A stretch of DNA of 64,000 bases from positions 6,779,001 to 6,843,000 of the forward strand of contig NZ_CP022221.1 of assembly GCF_004114935.1 (NCBI RefSeq), read 5' to 3'. This DNA comes from Bradyrhizobium zhanjiangense. Lineage in GTDB: Bacteria > Pseudomonadota > Alphaproteobacteria > Rhizobiales > Xanthobacteraceae. A program made the position numbers and the translations under genes. Below are positions 26,834 to 36,113 of this stretch, in pieces; within the stretch, counting starts at the first letter, position 1, and the number at the start of each line of letters is the position of its first letter. The notes beneath the pieces were generated by a model that saw only the letters and a list, made by a program, of their open reading frames with translations, was not told the DNA's origin and did not search any database.

Positions 26834-27742
26834 ATGGGGCGCGTCTTCGTCGCCGGAAGCATCAACATGGATGTAGTGGCGACGGCCGATCGCCATCCCA
26901 AGGTCGGCGAGACCATCGCCGGCCGCCAGGTGCTGTATTTCCCGGGCGGCAAGGGCGCGAACCAGGCGGTGGCGGCGTCGCGGCTCGGTGCCAGGACCAC
27001 GCTGATCGGGCGGCTGGGGAAGGATTCCTTCGGAGCTGAGCTTAAGGTTTTCCTGCGCAGTCAGGGCATCGATCTCGGCTATCTCCAGGAGACGACCGCT
27101 GCGCACACCGGCACGGCCATCATCACGGTGGCGGAGGCCGACAACACCATCGTCGTCATCCCCGGCGCCAATGCATTGGTCGACGCCGATGACGTCAGCG
27201 TCGTGCCGCTGCTGGACGGCGACGTCGCGGTCAGCCAGTTCGAAATTCCGCTGCCGGCGATTGCCGCGTTCTTCCAGCGCGCACGCGCCGCCGGAGCCAT
27301 GACGCTGCTCAACCCGGCGCCGGCGCAAAGCATGCCCGGCGAGCTGCTCGCGCTGGTCGACATCCTCGTGCTGAACGAGACCGAGCTCGGCTTCCTCGCC
27401 GGCACCGAGCTCTCCGACGGCGACGAGGCCGCGCGGATCATCGAGGTGGCACGGCAGCTTCAGGCGCGGCCGGACCAGACCATCTGCGTCACGCTCGGCA
27501 GGCGCGGCGTGCTCGCACTGGCGGGGCGCGAGGAGATTTCGGTGCCGGGGCGCGCGGTGCAGGCGGTCGACACCACAGGCGCCGGCGACTGCTTCGTCGG
27601 CGCGCTCGCGGCGCGCCTCGCCGATGGCACGGCCTTGCGCGACGCGCTCACCTTTGCCAACGCCGCCGCTTCGATCAGCGTCCAGCGGATGGGCGCCGGG
27701 CCGTCGATGCCGACGGCGAAGGAAGTGGCTGCGGTCTCGTAA
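26834..27742 (+). CDS. rbsK: Ribokinase
   Basis: A 302-residue PfkB kinase phosphorylating ribose at C5 with ATP. Both family signatures are textbook: YFPGGKGANQAVAASRLGA near residue 40 and VDTTGAGDCFVGALAARLADG near residue 240. SINMDVV at the N-terminus matches ribokinases. GGAAGGG precedes the ATG. It follows a diverged PfkB kinase gene by 18 bp and ends just before a family D repeat. No ribose transporter gene is in the window, so the natural substrate could be another pentose or nucleoside. Confidence 0.85.
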   Translation: MGRVFVAGSINMDVVATADRHPKVGETIAGRQVLYFPGGKGANQAVAASRLGARTTLIGRLGKDSFGAELKVFLRSQGIDLGYLQETTAAHTGTAIITVAEADNTIVVIPGANALVDADDVSVVPLLDGDVAVSQFEIPLPAIAAFFQRARAAGAMTLLNPAPAQSMPGELLALVDILVLNETELGFLAGTELSDGDEAARIIEVARQLQARPDQTICVTLGRRGVLALAGREEISVPGRAVQAVDTTGAGDCFVGALAARLADGTALRDALTFANAAASISVQRMGAGPSMPTAKEVAAVS

Positions 27743-27760
27743 GACGGAGCGCTTTCATCA

Positions 27761-27906
27761 CCTCGCCCCGCTTGCGGGAAGAGGTCGGATTGCATCGAAG
27801 ATGCAATCCGGGTGAGGTGGAATCTCCGCGAGCCCAGCTATCACCGTCCCCGCGGAAAGTCCCCCTCACCCCGACCCTGTCTCCGCAAGCGGGGCGAGGG
27901 AGAAGA
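27761..27906. repeat. Intergenic palindromic repeat, family D (extended copy)
   Basis: CTCGCCCCGCTTGCGGG.AGAGG, then a small inserted palindrome GGATTGCATC/GATGCAATCC, then CGGGTGAGG and a second hairpin ending CTCCGCAAGCGGGGCGAGG. It separates the convergent ribokinase and FAD-reductase genes and may act as a bidirectional terminator. Confidence 0.82.
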
Positions 27907-27909
27907 GAC

Positions 27910-29130
27910 TCAAGCCAGCGCGCTCTTCAGGTCAAAACTCTCATCGGCGGCCTGCTCCGGCGTGATCGAGCGATCCATGGCCTGCAAGCGGCGGCCGAAC
28001 ATGTGGTCGCCGGCGCGGTTGATCGATTCGATGCCGAGCAGCTTGTCGCCGTGGTAGCAGAACGCCGAGAACGCCTTCTTGGCGGGATCGCCGCGCAGCA
28101 CGACGCGGTCATAGCCGGTGGTGAGACCGGCGATCTGGAGCTTGTCCTCGCCCTGGTCGCTCCAGAACCAGGGATGGCCGTCATAGGGCCTTCGGTCGCC
28201 GGTCAGCCGCGCCGCGAGGCAGCGGGCGTGATCGGTGGCGTTCTGCACCGATTCCAGCCGCAGCGAGCCGCCGAAGCGCGGGCTTGCGAACAGCGCGCAA
28301 TCACCGATCGCGGAGATATTGGGATCAGCCGTCGCAAGATATTCGTCGACGATGATGCCGGAGGCAACCGGCAGCCCTGCCTCTGCGGCAAGCTCGATAT
28401 TCGGCAGCACGCCGACGCCGACCACGACGAGATCGGCGGGCAGATGCCGTCCGTCGCTCAAGGAGACGCCGGTGACCTTGCCGCCCTCCGCCTCGATGCT
28501 GGTTGCCTGCACACCGAGATGAATGCGGATGCCGGCCTCGCGATGCCGCGCCTCAAAATACTCCGAGACCTCAGCCGTCACCGCGCGCGCCATCACGCGC
28601 GGGGCGAGCTCGAGCACGTCGACCTCGAGGCACTTGATCCGCGCGGTGGCGGCGAATTCGAGGCCGATGAAGCCGGCGCCGATCACCACGACACGTGTCT
28701 TCGACGGGATGATCTGGCGCAGTGCCTCGCTCTCGTCGAGGATGCGCAAGTATTTCACGTCGGGCAGATTGGCGTTGGGCAGGTCGAGCAGGCGGTTGCG
28801 CGCGCCCGTGGCCAGCACGAGGTGGCCGTAGGGCAGCGCCTCGCCCGAGGCGAGATGCAGCTTGCGCCCCGCCCGGTCGATCGACACAGCGCGGCCGGCG
28901 ATCAGCTCGATGGTCTGGTCGTGGTAAAACTTCTCAGGGCGGAACATCAGGCTCTCCGGCCCGGCCGAGCCCTTGATGTAGGCCTTGGACAGCGGCGGCC
29001 GCTGATAAGGCAGATGCGCCTCGTCATTGATCAGGCAGATGCGCTGCGAAAAGCCCGCCTGGCGCAGGGATGCCGCGACCTGGTAGCCGCCATGGCCGGC
29101 ACCGACAATGATCACCGGACCATCCGTCAT
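27910..29130 (-). CDS. FAD-dependent ferredoxin/rubredoxin-reductase-type oxidoreductase
   Basis: A 406-residue flavoprotein. The FAD-binding Rossmann motif is VIIVGAGHGGYQVAASLRQAG, the NAD-binding motif VVVIGAGFIGLEFAATA, and the late FAD motif ISAIGDCALF. A C-terminal reductase domain (FWSDQGEDKLQIAG) matches the putidaredoxin-reductase/BphA4 group that passes electrons from NADH to a ferredoxin. The ATG at 29130 is used. No ferredoxin or oxygenase gene is adjacent; the P450 at 10.8 kb would need such a partner, but a link is speculative. Confidence 0.85.
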   Translation of the reverse strand: MTDGPVIIVGAGHGGYQVAASLRQAGFSQRICLINDEAHLPYQRPPLSKAYIKGSAGPESLMFRPEKFYHDQTIELIAGRAVSIDRAGRKLHLASGEALPYGHLVLATGARNRLLDLPNANLPDVKYLRILDESEALRQIIPSKTRVVVIGAGFIGLEFAATARIKCLEVDVLELAPRVMARAVTAEVSEYFEARHREAGIRIHLGVQATSIEAEGGKVTGVSLSDGRHLPADLVVVGVGVLPNIELAAEAGLPVASGIIVDEYLATADPNISAIGDCALFASPRFGGSLRLESVQNATDHARCLAARLTGDRRPYDGHPWFWSDQGEDKLQIAGLTTGYDRVVLRGDPAKKAFSAFCYHGDKLLGIESINRAGDHMFGRRLQAMDRSITPEQAADESFDLKSALA

Positions 29131-29358
29131 TGCAACAGCCCACTTCCGGAGACACGAGCGTGACCCATGTCGTCTCCTCTCTCGCTGATTTTGATTTGCT
29201 GGCCTTACGAGGAGCCGGCGCTCGTGTCCGTCCCTTGGCGAAGGCGGGCCCATTTGAGCCTATCGTTCCGCCCAACGCAAGAGCGGCGGACGGGGATTGT
29301 CACCCCTCGCCTTCTGCGATTTAGTTGCAGCAACGAACCTCTTGCCGGGGATTTCAAG

Positions 29359-30153
29359 ATGCCAGCTCCCGTCTCCCAGCCCGATGATCCTGCCCTGCTG
29401 CGGATCGATGGCCCGATCGCGACCATCACGCTCAACCGCCCCGCCGCGTTCAATTCCATCAACCTCGCCATCGCGCAGAGGCTCGAACAGCTCGCGTCCC
29501 AAATCGAAGGCGACGACAGCATCCGCGTCGTCGTCCTCGAGGGTGAAGGCCGCGCCTTCAGCGCCGGCGGCGATTTGCAGACGATCGGTGCTGCCGCCGA
29601 AGCGGGCACGGTAACACCTGTCGTCGGCGAACTGCTCAAGCACTATCACGCCTTCATCGAGATCCTCCGCCGTATGCCAAAGATCTCGCTGTCCAGCGTG
29701 CACGGTTCGGCCGCCGGCGCCGGCATGGGGCTCGCTTTCGTCACCGATCTCTGCATCGCCGCAGACGACGCCAAGTTCACGCCGGCCTATGCCAAGATCG
29801 GCGTGTCGCCGGATGGCGGCTCGACGGTCGGCATCGTCGGCACGGTCGGCTCCCGCCGCGCGCTGCAGGTCTTCCTGGCCGAGGATAATTTTACCGCGCA
29901 GCAGGCCCACGACTGGGGTCTGGTCGCCAAAGTCGTTCCTGCCGCGGAGCTGAAGGCGGCGACGCGGCAACTCGCCGAACGGCTGGCGCAGAACCCACCG
30001 GCGGCGATCGCCGGCACAAAGTCGTTGGTCTACCAGGCCGCGACCATGCCGGTGAAGCAGCAGTTAGATGCCGAGGAGCACAAGATCATCATGGCAATGA
30101 ACACGGAGGCGTTCCGCACCGCCGTGAAGAAGTTCACCAGCAAGGGCAAGTAG
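29359..30153 (+). CDS. Enoyl-CoA hydratase/isomerase-family protein
   Basis: A 264-residue crotonase-fold protein. The oxyanion-hole segments are RAFSAGGDLQTIG and HGSAAGAGMGLAFVTDLCIAADDAKF, and the later helix has KIGVSPDGGSTVGI. Instead of the usual catalytic Glu pair of enoyl-CoA hydratases, the region reads SPDGGST, so isomerase or other crotonase chemistry is possible. The ATG at 29359 has GGGGA upstream; an in-frame extension to 29167 has no family similarity. It diverges from the FAD reductase and converges on the TRAP transporter. Confidence 0.82.
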   Translation: MPAPVSQPDDPALLRIDGPIATITLNRPAAFNSINLAIAQRLEQLASQIEGDDSIRVVVLEGEGRAFSAGGDLQTIGAAAEAGTVTPVVGELLKHYHAFIEILRRMPKISLSSVHGSAAGAGMGLAFVTDLCIAADDAKFTPAYAKIGVSPDGGSTVGIVGTVGSRRALQVFLAEDNFTAQQAHDWGLVAKVVPAAELKAATRQLAERLAQNPPAAIAGTKSLVYQAATMPVKQQLDAEEHKIIMAMNTEAFRTAVKKFTSKGK

Positions 30154-30170
30154 CGTTCACTCGAGCAGGC

Positions 30171-31511
30171 CTACTGCGGACAGATATAGCCCGTGCCGGC
30201 CGGCGACTTGAAGCAGCCGACCGACTCGGGGAGCACGTGCCGCGGCAGCCACAGCACCACGCTCGGGAAATAGATTGCAAACGCGATGGTCGCGAGGAAT
30301 ACCAGATAGATCGGCAACGCCGCCCGCAAGGCCTTGGCAAAACTGATGCCGACGAATTTCGACGCCATCAGCAGCACCAGCCCATAAGGCGGCGTGATCA
30401 GGCCGAAGGCGAGCGTCGCGATCAGCACCACACCCATGTGCACGGCGTTGATCTCGCCGGCCTCCGTCAGCGCGTTGACCAGCGGCATGAAGATGATGAT
30501 GGTCGGCACCGGCTCGATGAAGTCACCGACGATGGTGAAAAGTAGCACCATCAACAGCATGATCAAATGCGGGTCGTTCCCGGCGATCGAGGTGATCCAC
30601 TCGGCGATGTAGGTCGCCCCGCGCAAATAGGCGAGCATCCAGCCGAAGGCGTTGGCGGCGCCGATCGTGATCAGCGGCAGCGAGAAGATCAGGCCCGCGA
30701 GGCAGAAATCATAAGGGATTTTCCTGAAGTGCCCGCGATTGAGCGCGGGGATCACGACCAGGACGATCCAGACCACGGCGACGACGCCGGCTTCCGTCGG
30801 TGTGAACCAGCCGGTCAGGATGCCGCCGAGCAGGATCACGGGGATCATCAGCGGCAGGGCGGCATCGCCCGCGGCGAACACCACCTGTCGCAGCGGCGCG
30901 CGCGGCTTGCGCAAGCCGGAGGGGCCGAAGAAGTAGCAGTAGATCATCAGGCCGAAGCCGATCATCAGGCCCGGCACCACGCCCGCCATGAACAGGCCGG
31001 CGATCGAGACGTTGCCGACCGCGCCATAGACCACCGCGGTGATGCTCGGCGGCACTAAGGCGGCGATAGTGGAGGCAGAGGCAATGATGGCGGCGATGAA
31101 GGCGGGCTCATAGCCCTCGCGTTTCATCGGCCCACCCAGCGCGCGGCTCATCACGGCGACGTCGGCGGTGGTCGAGCCCGACATCTCCGAGAAGAACATG
31201 CTGAAGACCACCACGACTTGCGACAGCCCGCCCCTGATATGTCCGACCAGCGACACCGAGAGGTTGGCTATTCGCACCACCACATTGGCCGAGCTCATAA
31301 GCTCGCCGACCAGGAGGAAGAACGGGATCGCCAGCAGCGCCTCGGAATCGACGCCGTCAAAGATCTTCTGGATGATCGCGGCGAGCGACACGTCCGACAG
31401 GAGCGCGCCGATGAAGACGCCGGCCATCAGCGAAAACGGCACCGGCACGCCGAGATAGCCGAAGGACAGGAAGCAGGCCGTCATTAAGGCCAGGACGATG
31501 GGTGCGCTCAC
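30171..31511 (-). CDS. dctM: TRAP transporter large permease (DctM)
   Basis: A 446-residue, roughly twelve-helix membrane protein of the TRAP-T family that couples sodium to uptake of carboxylates. Typical segments include VGVPVPFSLM-like LGVPVPFSLMAG, FFSEMSGSTTADVAVMSRAL and GDFIEPVPTIIIFMPL. The GTG start overlaps the DctQ stop as GTGA. The C-terminus carries an unusual short extension ending CFKSPAGTGYICPQ. It belongs to the operon headed by an IlvD/Edd dehydratase. Confidence 0.92.
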   Translation of the reverse strand: MSAPIVLALMTACFLSFGYLGVPVPFSLMAGVFIGALLSDVSLAAIIQKIFDGVDSEALLAIPFFLLVGELMSSANVVVRIANLSVSLVGHIRGGLSQVVVVFSMFFSEMSGSTTADVAVMSRALGGPMKREGYEPAFIAAIIASASTIAALVPPSITAVVYGAVGNVSIAGLFMAGVVPGLMIGFGLMIYCYFFGPSGLRKPRAPLRQVVFAAGDAALPLMIPVILLGGILTGWFTPTEAGVVAVVWIVLVVIPALNRGHFRKIPYDFCLAGLIFSLPLITIGAANAFGWMLAYLRGATYIAEWITSIAGNDPHLIMLLMVLLFTIVGDFIEPVPTIIIFMPLVNALTEAGEINAVHMGVVLIATLAFGLITPPYGLVLLMASKFVGISFAKALRAALPIYLVFLATIAFAIYFPSVVLWLPRHVLPESVGCFKSPAGTGYICPQ

Positions 31512-32086
31512 GGCTGCACCCCCATCTGTGCGGCAGCGGCGATCGGCTCCGCATCCTCATCCGGCGGCTCGGGGTGATCGAAGCCGTTGCGCAGGCCATT
31601 GACGAGCTGCTCGATGGTGAACAGGCCGATCAGCACGCCCGACAGCGGAATGATCGCATAGAGCGAGGCGATCGGCGTGCCCGACGGCAGACGAAAGCTG
31701 CCGAAGCCGCGCAGATAATTCTGGTAACCGTACCAGATCAGGCAGAAGGCGACGCCGAGCACGACGAGGCGGATGATCACCTCGACGATGAGCCGCGAGG
31801 TGCCGTGCATCGCCTCGGAGATCGCGGTGAGATAGAGATGGTCGTTGCGCCGGGTCGCGGCCGCCGTCCCGATGAAGATCGCGTAGATGAACAGCGTCGA
31901 CGTCACCTCCTGCAGCCACAGCCAGGGATGGCCGATGGTGCGGGTGATGATGTCGGCGGTCACCGACAGTGAGAAGCCAAAGCACAGCAAGCCGCAGAGG
32001 ATCATCAGCGCAAGTTCGAGCCAGTCGAGCGCGCGCCATTTCAGGTGGCGTTGGCGTTGAACGAGCAGTTTGTCGGCGATGGCCAT
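31508..32086 (-). CDS. dctQ: TRAP transporter small permease (DctQ)
   Basis: A 192-residue four-helix membrane protein needed with DctM. Helix segments ALMILCGLLCFGFSLSV and LFIYAIFIGTAAATRRNDHLYL match the family. GGGGGAC precedes the ATG. A family D repeat (32159-32272) lies between this gene and dctP, which could weaken or separate expression of the permease genes. Confidence 0.9.
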   Translation of the reverse strand: MAIADKLLVQRQRHLKWRALDWLELALMILCGLLCFGFSLSVTADIITRTIGHPWLWLQEVTSTLFIYAIFIGTAAATRRNDHLYLTAISEAMHGTSRLIVEVIIRLVVLGVAFCLIWYGYQNYLRGFGSFRLPSGTPIASLYAIIPLSGVLIGLFTIEQLVNGLRNGFDHPEPPDEDAEPIAAAAQMGVQP

Positions 32087-32158
32087 TCAATGTCCCCCGT
32101 CGTTCCGACGTGGTGCGGAACGATTTAGTTGAGTCGGTGGCTGTGGGTTGTCTGAACT

Positions 32159-32272
32159 TCTCCCGCTTGTGGGAGAGGTCGGCGCGGAGCGCCGGGTGAG
32201 GGCTCTGCCCCATTGGGAGTCTCTCCGAGGAGACACCCTCTCCCCTACCCTCTCCCGCAAGCGGGAGAGGGA
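32159..32272. repeat. Intergenic palindromic repeat, family D (inside TRAP operon)
   Basis: CTCCCGCTTGTGGGAGAG, GTCGGCGCGGAGCGCCGGGTGAGG and CTCTCCCGCAAGCGGGAGAG, nearly the same layout as the copy at 20541-20656. It sits between dctP and dctQ. Confidence 0.9.
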
Positions 32273-32295
32273 GCGCACCGACTTCCGGCACCACG

Positions 32296-33303
32296 TCAAT
32301 TAATCGACCGGATCAAATCCTTGATCTTCTCGGCATGCGGGCCGAGCTCCTTGGCGAGCTTGTCGAGATAGGGATCGGCGATCGCCGTAAAGCTCTTCTT
32401 GTCGACGTCCTGGACGAGCTTGACGCCCATCTTCTTCAGCTTCTCAGCCGCGGTTCGCTCAAGCTCGAACGCTTTCGCCGGCTCCTTGGTGCTGATCTCG
32501 TTGGCCGCCATCTGCACCCACCCCTTCTGCTCGGCCGACAGGCTCTGCCAGAGCTTGTCGGAGACGAACACCAGCGCGTTGTTGGCCTCGTGCTCGGTGA
32601 TGTTGAGGACGGGCGCGACCTCGTAATGCTTGTTGACGAGGTAGACGTTGATGCTGTTCTCGGCGGCGTCGACCACGCCGGTTTGCAAGCTTGTGTAGAC
32701 GCTACCGAACGGCATGTGCACGGTCTGGGCGCCATAGGCGGGGAACATGGTGTCCTCGGTCGCGGTGGCCTGCACCCGGACCTTCAGGTTCTTGACGTCG
32801 CCGACGTTGTGGATCTCTTTCTTGGAGTACATATGGCGCACGCCCTGCGATCCCGTCGCGATGACGTGCAGGCCCTGCGTGGTCTCGTCGATCATGGTCC
32901 TGAGCGCTTCGAAGACGCGGGGATCGGCCAGCCCCTTGATCACGTGGTTCTCATCGCGGAACAAATAATGCAGCGACATCACGCCGGCCTGCGGCGAGAT
33001 CGTCGCGGTGTTGGCCGAGGAGATGATCGAGAATTCGACGTCGCCAGCTTTCACGAGCTGGAGCACCTGCGGCTCCTGCCCGAGCTGCGCGCCCGGATAC
33101 TGGTCGATGATCATGGTGCCCTTGCTCAATTCCTTGAGCTTCTCGGCAAAGAGGTCGCCCGCGATGGAATAGCCGGTGTTGCGGGGCTGGTCATAGGCGA
33201 AGCGATAATGCTTCACCTCCTGTGCCCCGGCCTCCGTGACGAACAGCACGGCGGCCATGGCCGCCAACCCATGTAAGAATCTTGGCGTGGATCGCGCAAT
33301 CAT
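32296..33303 (-). CDS. dctP: TRAP transporter solute-binding protein (DctP family)
   Basis: A 335-residue periplasmic protein. The signal peptide ends near residue 28 (TEAGAQ). The DctP fold is shown by FAEKLKELSKGTMIIDQYPGAQLG, the arginine-containing ligand loop in VKNLKVRVQATATED, and FGSVYTSLQTGVVDAAENSINVY. GGGGGG lies upstream of the ATG. It is 61 bp downstream of the IlvD/Edd gene, so the ligand is probably the sugar acid (or lactone product) that the dehydratase acts on. Confidence 0.92.
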   Translation of the reverse strand: MIARSTPRFLHGLAAMAAVLFVTEAGAQEVKHYRFAYDQPRNTGYSIAGDLFAEKLKELSKGTMIIDQYPGAQLGQEPQVLQLVKAGDVEFSIISSANTATISPQAGVMSLHYLFRDENHVIKGLADPRVFEALRTMIDETTQGLHVIATGSQGVRHMYSKKEIHNVGDVKNLKVRVQATATEDTMFPAYGAQTVHMPFGSVYTSLQTGVVDAAENSINVYLVNKHYEVAPVLNITEHEANNALVFVSDKLWQSLSAEQKGWVQMAANEISTKEPAKAFELERTAAEKLKKMGVKLVQDVDKKSFTAIADPYLDKLAKELGPHAEKIKDLIRSIN

Positions 33304-33364
33304 CGTTTCCCCCCTGTTTTATCGCCCGCCGCTTGTGCGGTCTGAGCGCTCGTTCGAGTCTTGA

Positions 33365-35083
33365 TCAGCCCTTCTCGGTCTTCTTCCCAGTCCCTTGCAT
33401 GAAATCGAAGTCGCAGCCCTCGTCGGCCTGCATGATGGTCTCGTTGAACAGCCAGGCGTAGCCGCGCCGGGCCTCCTCGGGCGCTGCGGTCGGTTTCAAC
33501 GCGGCGCGCCGCCGCTCCAGCTCGGCCGCATCGACCATCAGCTCGATGCTGCGCTTGGCCACATCGAGGCGGATCATGTCGCCGTTCCGCACCAGCGCCA
33601 GCGGCCCGCCGACGGCGGATTCCGGTGTGATGTGCAGCACGATGGTGCCGAACGCGGTGCCGCTCATGCGCGCATCCGAAATGCGCACCATGTCCTTGGT
33701 GCCGCCGCGCGCCAGCTTCTTCGGGATCGGCAGATAGCCCGCCTCGGGCATGCCCGGCGCACCCTTAGGGCCGGCATTGCGCAACACCAGCACGTCGTCG
33801 GAATTCACGTCGAGATCGGGATCGTCGACGCGCAGGGTCATATCCTCGACGGATTCGAACACCACCGCACGCCCGGTATGCTGCAGCAGTTTTGGACTCG
33901 CGGCCGACTGCTTGATCACCGCACCGCGCGGCGCGAGATTGCCGTGCAGGACGGCAAGACCGCCTTCCGTCTTGATCGGATTGTCGCGTGGACGGATCGC
34001 GTCCTGGCCGGGCACGTCCTCTGCATTCGCCGCGATATCACGCAGGGTCTGGCCGGTGATGGTCCTGGCGTCGAGGTCGACGAGATCACCGAGCTGCGCC
34101 AGCAGTTTCGGCACGCCACCGGCGTGATGGAAATGCTCCATGTAATGTTCGCCGGACGGCTTGAGATCGACCAGCACCGGCACCTCGCGGCCGATCTGGT
34201 CGAACACTTCGAGATCGAGCCGGTGCGGCGAGCGATGCGCCATCGCGGTCAGATGGATCAGGCCGTTGGTCGAGCCGCCGATCGCCTGAAGCACGACCTG
34301 CGCGTTCCTGAAGGACGCCGGCGTCAGCAACTCGCTCGGCTTCGGCCCCTTGGTCTTCGCCATCTCAGCGGCCACCTTGCCGCTCGCCTCCGCCAGACGG
34401 AAACGCTCGGCATGCGGCGCCGGGATCGTCGCGCTCATCGGCAACGACAAGCCCATCGCCTCGATCATGCAGGCCATGGTCGAGGCCGTGCCCATCACCA
34501 TGCAGGTGCCGACCGACGGCGCGAGGCGCCCGTTCACCGCCTCGATCTCGGCATCGTCCATGTCGCCGGCGCGATATTTTGCCCACAGCCGGCGGCAGTC
34601 GGTGCAGGCGCCCAGCACTTCACCCCTGTGATGGCCGACCACCATGGGGCCGACTGGAATGACCACCGTCGGCAAATCGGCGCTGATCGCCGCCATCACC
34701 TGCGCTGGCAGCGTCTTGTCGCAGCCGCCGATCACGATGACCGCATCCATCGGCTGGGCGCGGATCATCTCCTCGGTGTCCATCGCCATCAGATTGCGCA
34801 AGTACATCGAGGTCGGATGCGCAAAGCTCTCGGCAATCGAGATGGTGGGGAACACGAACGGCATGGCGCCCGACAGCATCACGCCGCGCTTGGCGGCTTC
34901 GATGATCTGCGGGACGTTGCCGTGGCAGGGATTGTAGTCGCTATAGGTGTTGGTGATGCCGACGATCGGGCGCTCAAGCGCGTCGTCGGAATAGCCCATG
35001 GCCTTGATGAACGCCTTGCGCAGGAACAGCGAGAAGCCGGCATCGCCATAGCTCGTCAGACCCTTGCGCAAACCACTCGTCAT
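33365..35083 (-). CDS. IlvD/Edd-family sugar-acid dehydratase
   Basis: A 572-residue iron-sulfur enzyme. The cluster cysteines are in SDYNPCHGNV, VIGGCDKTLPAQ and SVGTCMVMGTASTM, and the C-terminal signature is TDGRMSG-like ISDARMSGTAFG. The size and the regulator/TRAP context fit the aldonate dehydratases (xylonate, arabinonate or gluconate type) rather than branched-chain amino-acid IlvD. It dehydrates an aldonate to a 2-keto-3-deoxy acid. The ATG at 35083 has TGGAG upstream. It is the first gene of the operon and diverges from a GntR gene. Confidence 0.88.
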   Translation of the reverse strand: MTSGLRKGLTSYGDAGFSLFLRKAFIKAMGYSDDALERPIVGITNTYSDYNPCHGNVPQIIEAAKRGVMLSGAMPFVFPTISIAESFAHPTSMYLRNLMAMDTEEMIRAQPMDAVIVIGGCDKTLPAQVMAAISADLPTVVIPVGPMVVGHHRGEVLGACTDCRRLWAKYRAGDMDDAEIEAVNGRLAPSVGTCMVMGTASTMACMIEAMGLSLPMSATIPAPHAERFRLAEASGKVAAEMAKTKGPKPSELLTPASFRNAQVVLQAIGGSTNGLIHLTAMAHRSPHRLDLEVFDQIGREVPVLVDLKPSGEHYMEHFHHAGGVPKLLAQLGDLVDLDARTITGQTLRDIAANAEDVPGQDAIRPRDNPIKTEGGLAVLHGNLAPRGAVIKQSAASPKLLQHTGRAVVFESVEDMTLRVDDPDLDVNSDDVLVLRNAGPKGAPGMPEAGYLPIPKKLARGGTKDMVRISDARMSGTAFGTIVLHITPESAVGGPLALVRNGDMIRLDVAKRSIELMVDAAELERRRAALKPTAAPEEARRGYAWLFNETIMQADEGCDFDFMQGTGKKTEKG

Positions 35084-35129
35084 CGTGCCACTCCATTCAC
35101 CTTGCCATTGTGGTACAGCCTGCCCCTCG

Positions 35130-35204
35130 ATTGTCAATAAGATTGGCCAATATTGTCGCACTTTCTGGCTTTTGGCATCCCTTGCGGCACAAATTATTGA
35201 CAAT
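35130..35204. promoter_or_regulatory. Paired operator half-sites in the IlvD/GntR divergent gap
   Basis: ATTGTCAATAA (35130-35140) and its exact inverse TTATTGACAAT (35194-35204) face each other 53 bp apart. A further palindrome ATTGGCCAAT lies between them. The 177-bp region is notably AT-rich compared with its surroundings. These are probable binding sites for the adjacent GntR regulator, controlling both divergent transcripts. Confidence 0.6.
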
Positions 35205-35260
35205 CCAGGCTTCCCCTGCTCCACAGGGACAAGCCGGCCAACCGCCGGGAGGCTGAGGGC

Positions 35261-35947
35261 ATGTCCGACATTCGCACTGCAGACAGCATGCCGGTCCGGC
35301 GCGACGATCCGGACGACGTCGTCGCTCGCCTGGAAGAGGACATCATCTTCGGCCGCCTCGCACCGGGCGCGCGCCTCACCGAGGACGCGCTGATGTCGCG
35401 CTACGGCACCTCCAGGCACTTCGTGCGTCAGGCGCTGGTGGAAGCCGAGCGGCGCGGTATCGTCCGCCGCGAGAAGAACGTCGGCGCCACCGTAAGGTTC
35501 TACTCGGCGGAGGAAGTCCGGCAGATCTACGAGGTCCGGGAGATGCTGACGCGGCAGGCCGCGCTGATGATCTCCCTGCCCGCGCCGCAAGCCCTGATCG
35601 ACGAACTCTCCGCGCTGCAACGGCAATATTGCGCGAAGGCGGATGTGCAGGATCTGCGCGGCATTCACGAGGCCAACGACGCCTTCCACCTTGCGCTATT
35701 CTCGGCCTGCGGCAATCCCTATCTGGTGCGCTCGCTCCAGCACTACATGAACCTGACGCTGCCGATGCGCGCAAAGAATCTCGCCGACCGCGAGGGTCTT
35801 GCACAATCGCGGCGCCAGCACGAGCTGATGATCGAACTGCTCAAGGGCCGCGACAGCTGGGCGTTGGCGCAGCTGTGTGTCGACCACATGCAGTTCAGCA
35901 AGTCGGATTATCTCAAGCGCATCGCTGAGGATAAGGCCGGGCTCTAG
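35261..35947 (+). CDS. GntR-family (FCD subfamily) transcriptional regulator
   Basis: A 228-residue regulator. The winged helix-turn-helix is at residues 20-90 (LEEDIIFGRLAPGARLTEDALMSRYGTSRHFVRQAL), followed by an all-helical FCD ligand domain with metal-type residues in HEANDAFHLALFSACGN and RRQHELMIELLKGRD. It diverges from the dehydratase/TRAP operon and most likely represses it until a sugar acid or keto-deoxy acid binds. Confidence 0.88.
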   Translation: MSDIRTADSMPVRRDDPDDVVARLEEDIIFGRLAPGARLTEDALMSRYGTSRHFVRQALVEAERRGIVRREKNVGATVRFYSAEEVRQIYEVREMLTRQAALMISLPAPQALIDELSALQRQYCAKADVQDLRGIHEANDAFHLALFSACGNPYLVRSLQHYMNLTLPMRAKNLADREGLAQSRRQHELMIELLKGRDSWALAQLCVDHMQFSKSDYLKRIAEDKAGL

Positions 35948-36113
35948 GTGGGGGCTTCCCGCCACGAAACGAGCCTTATTCGCTCCCCGGAACGTCGCAA
36001 GCCCCGGCGCGTTGGAAGGCTCGAGCGAGCTTCATTCGCCCGTCATGCTTTGGACGTAGCCGGGTGACGATCGATCAGCATGTCGGCCCAAGGGAGGGCC
36101 GGCTATTTGAACA

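Noticed and set aside
29167..29358. 64-residue N-terminal extension of the crotonase-family protein
   Set aside because: The extra sequence has no family similarity, while the ATG at 29359 has a GGGGA ribosome-binding site at normal spacing.
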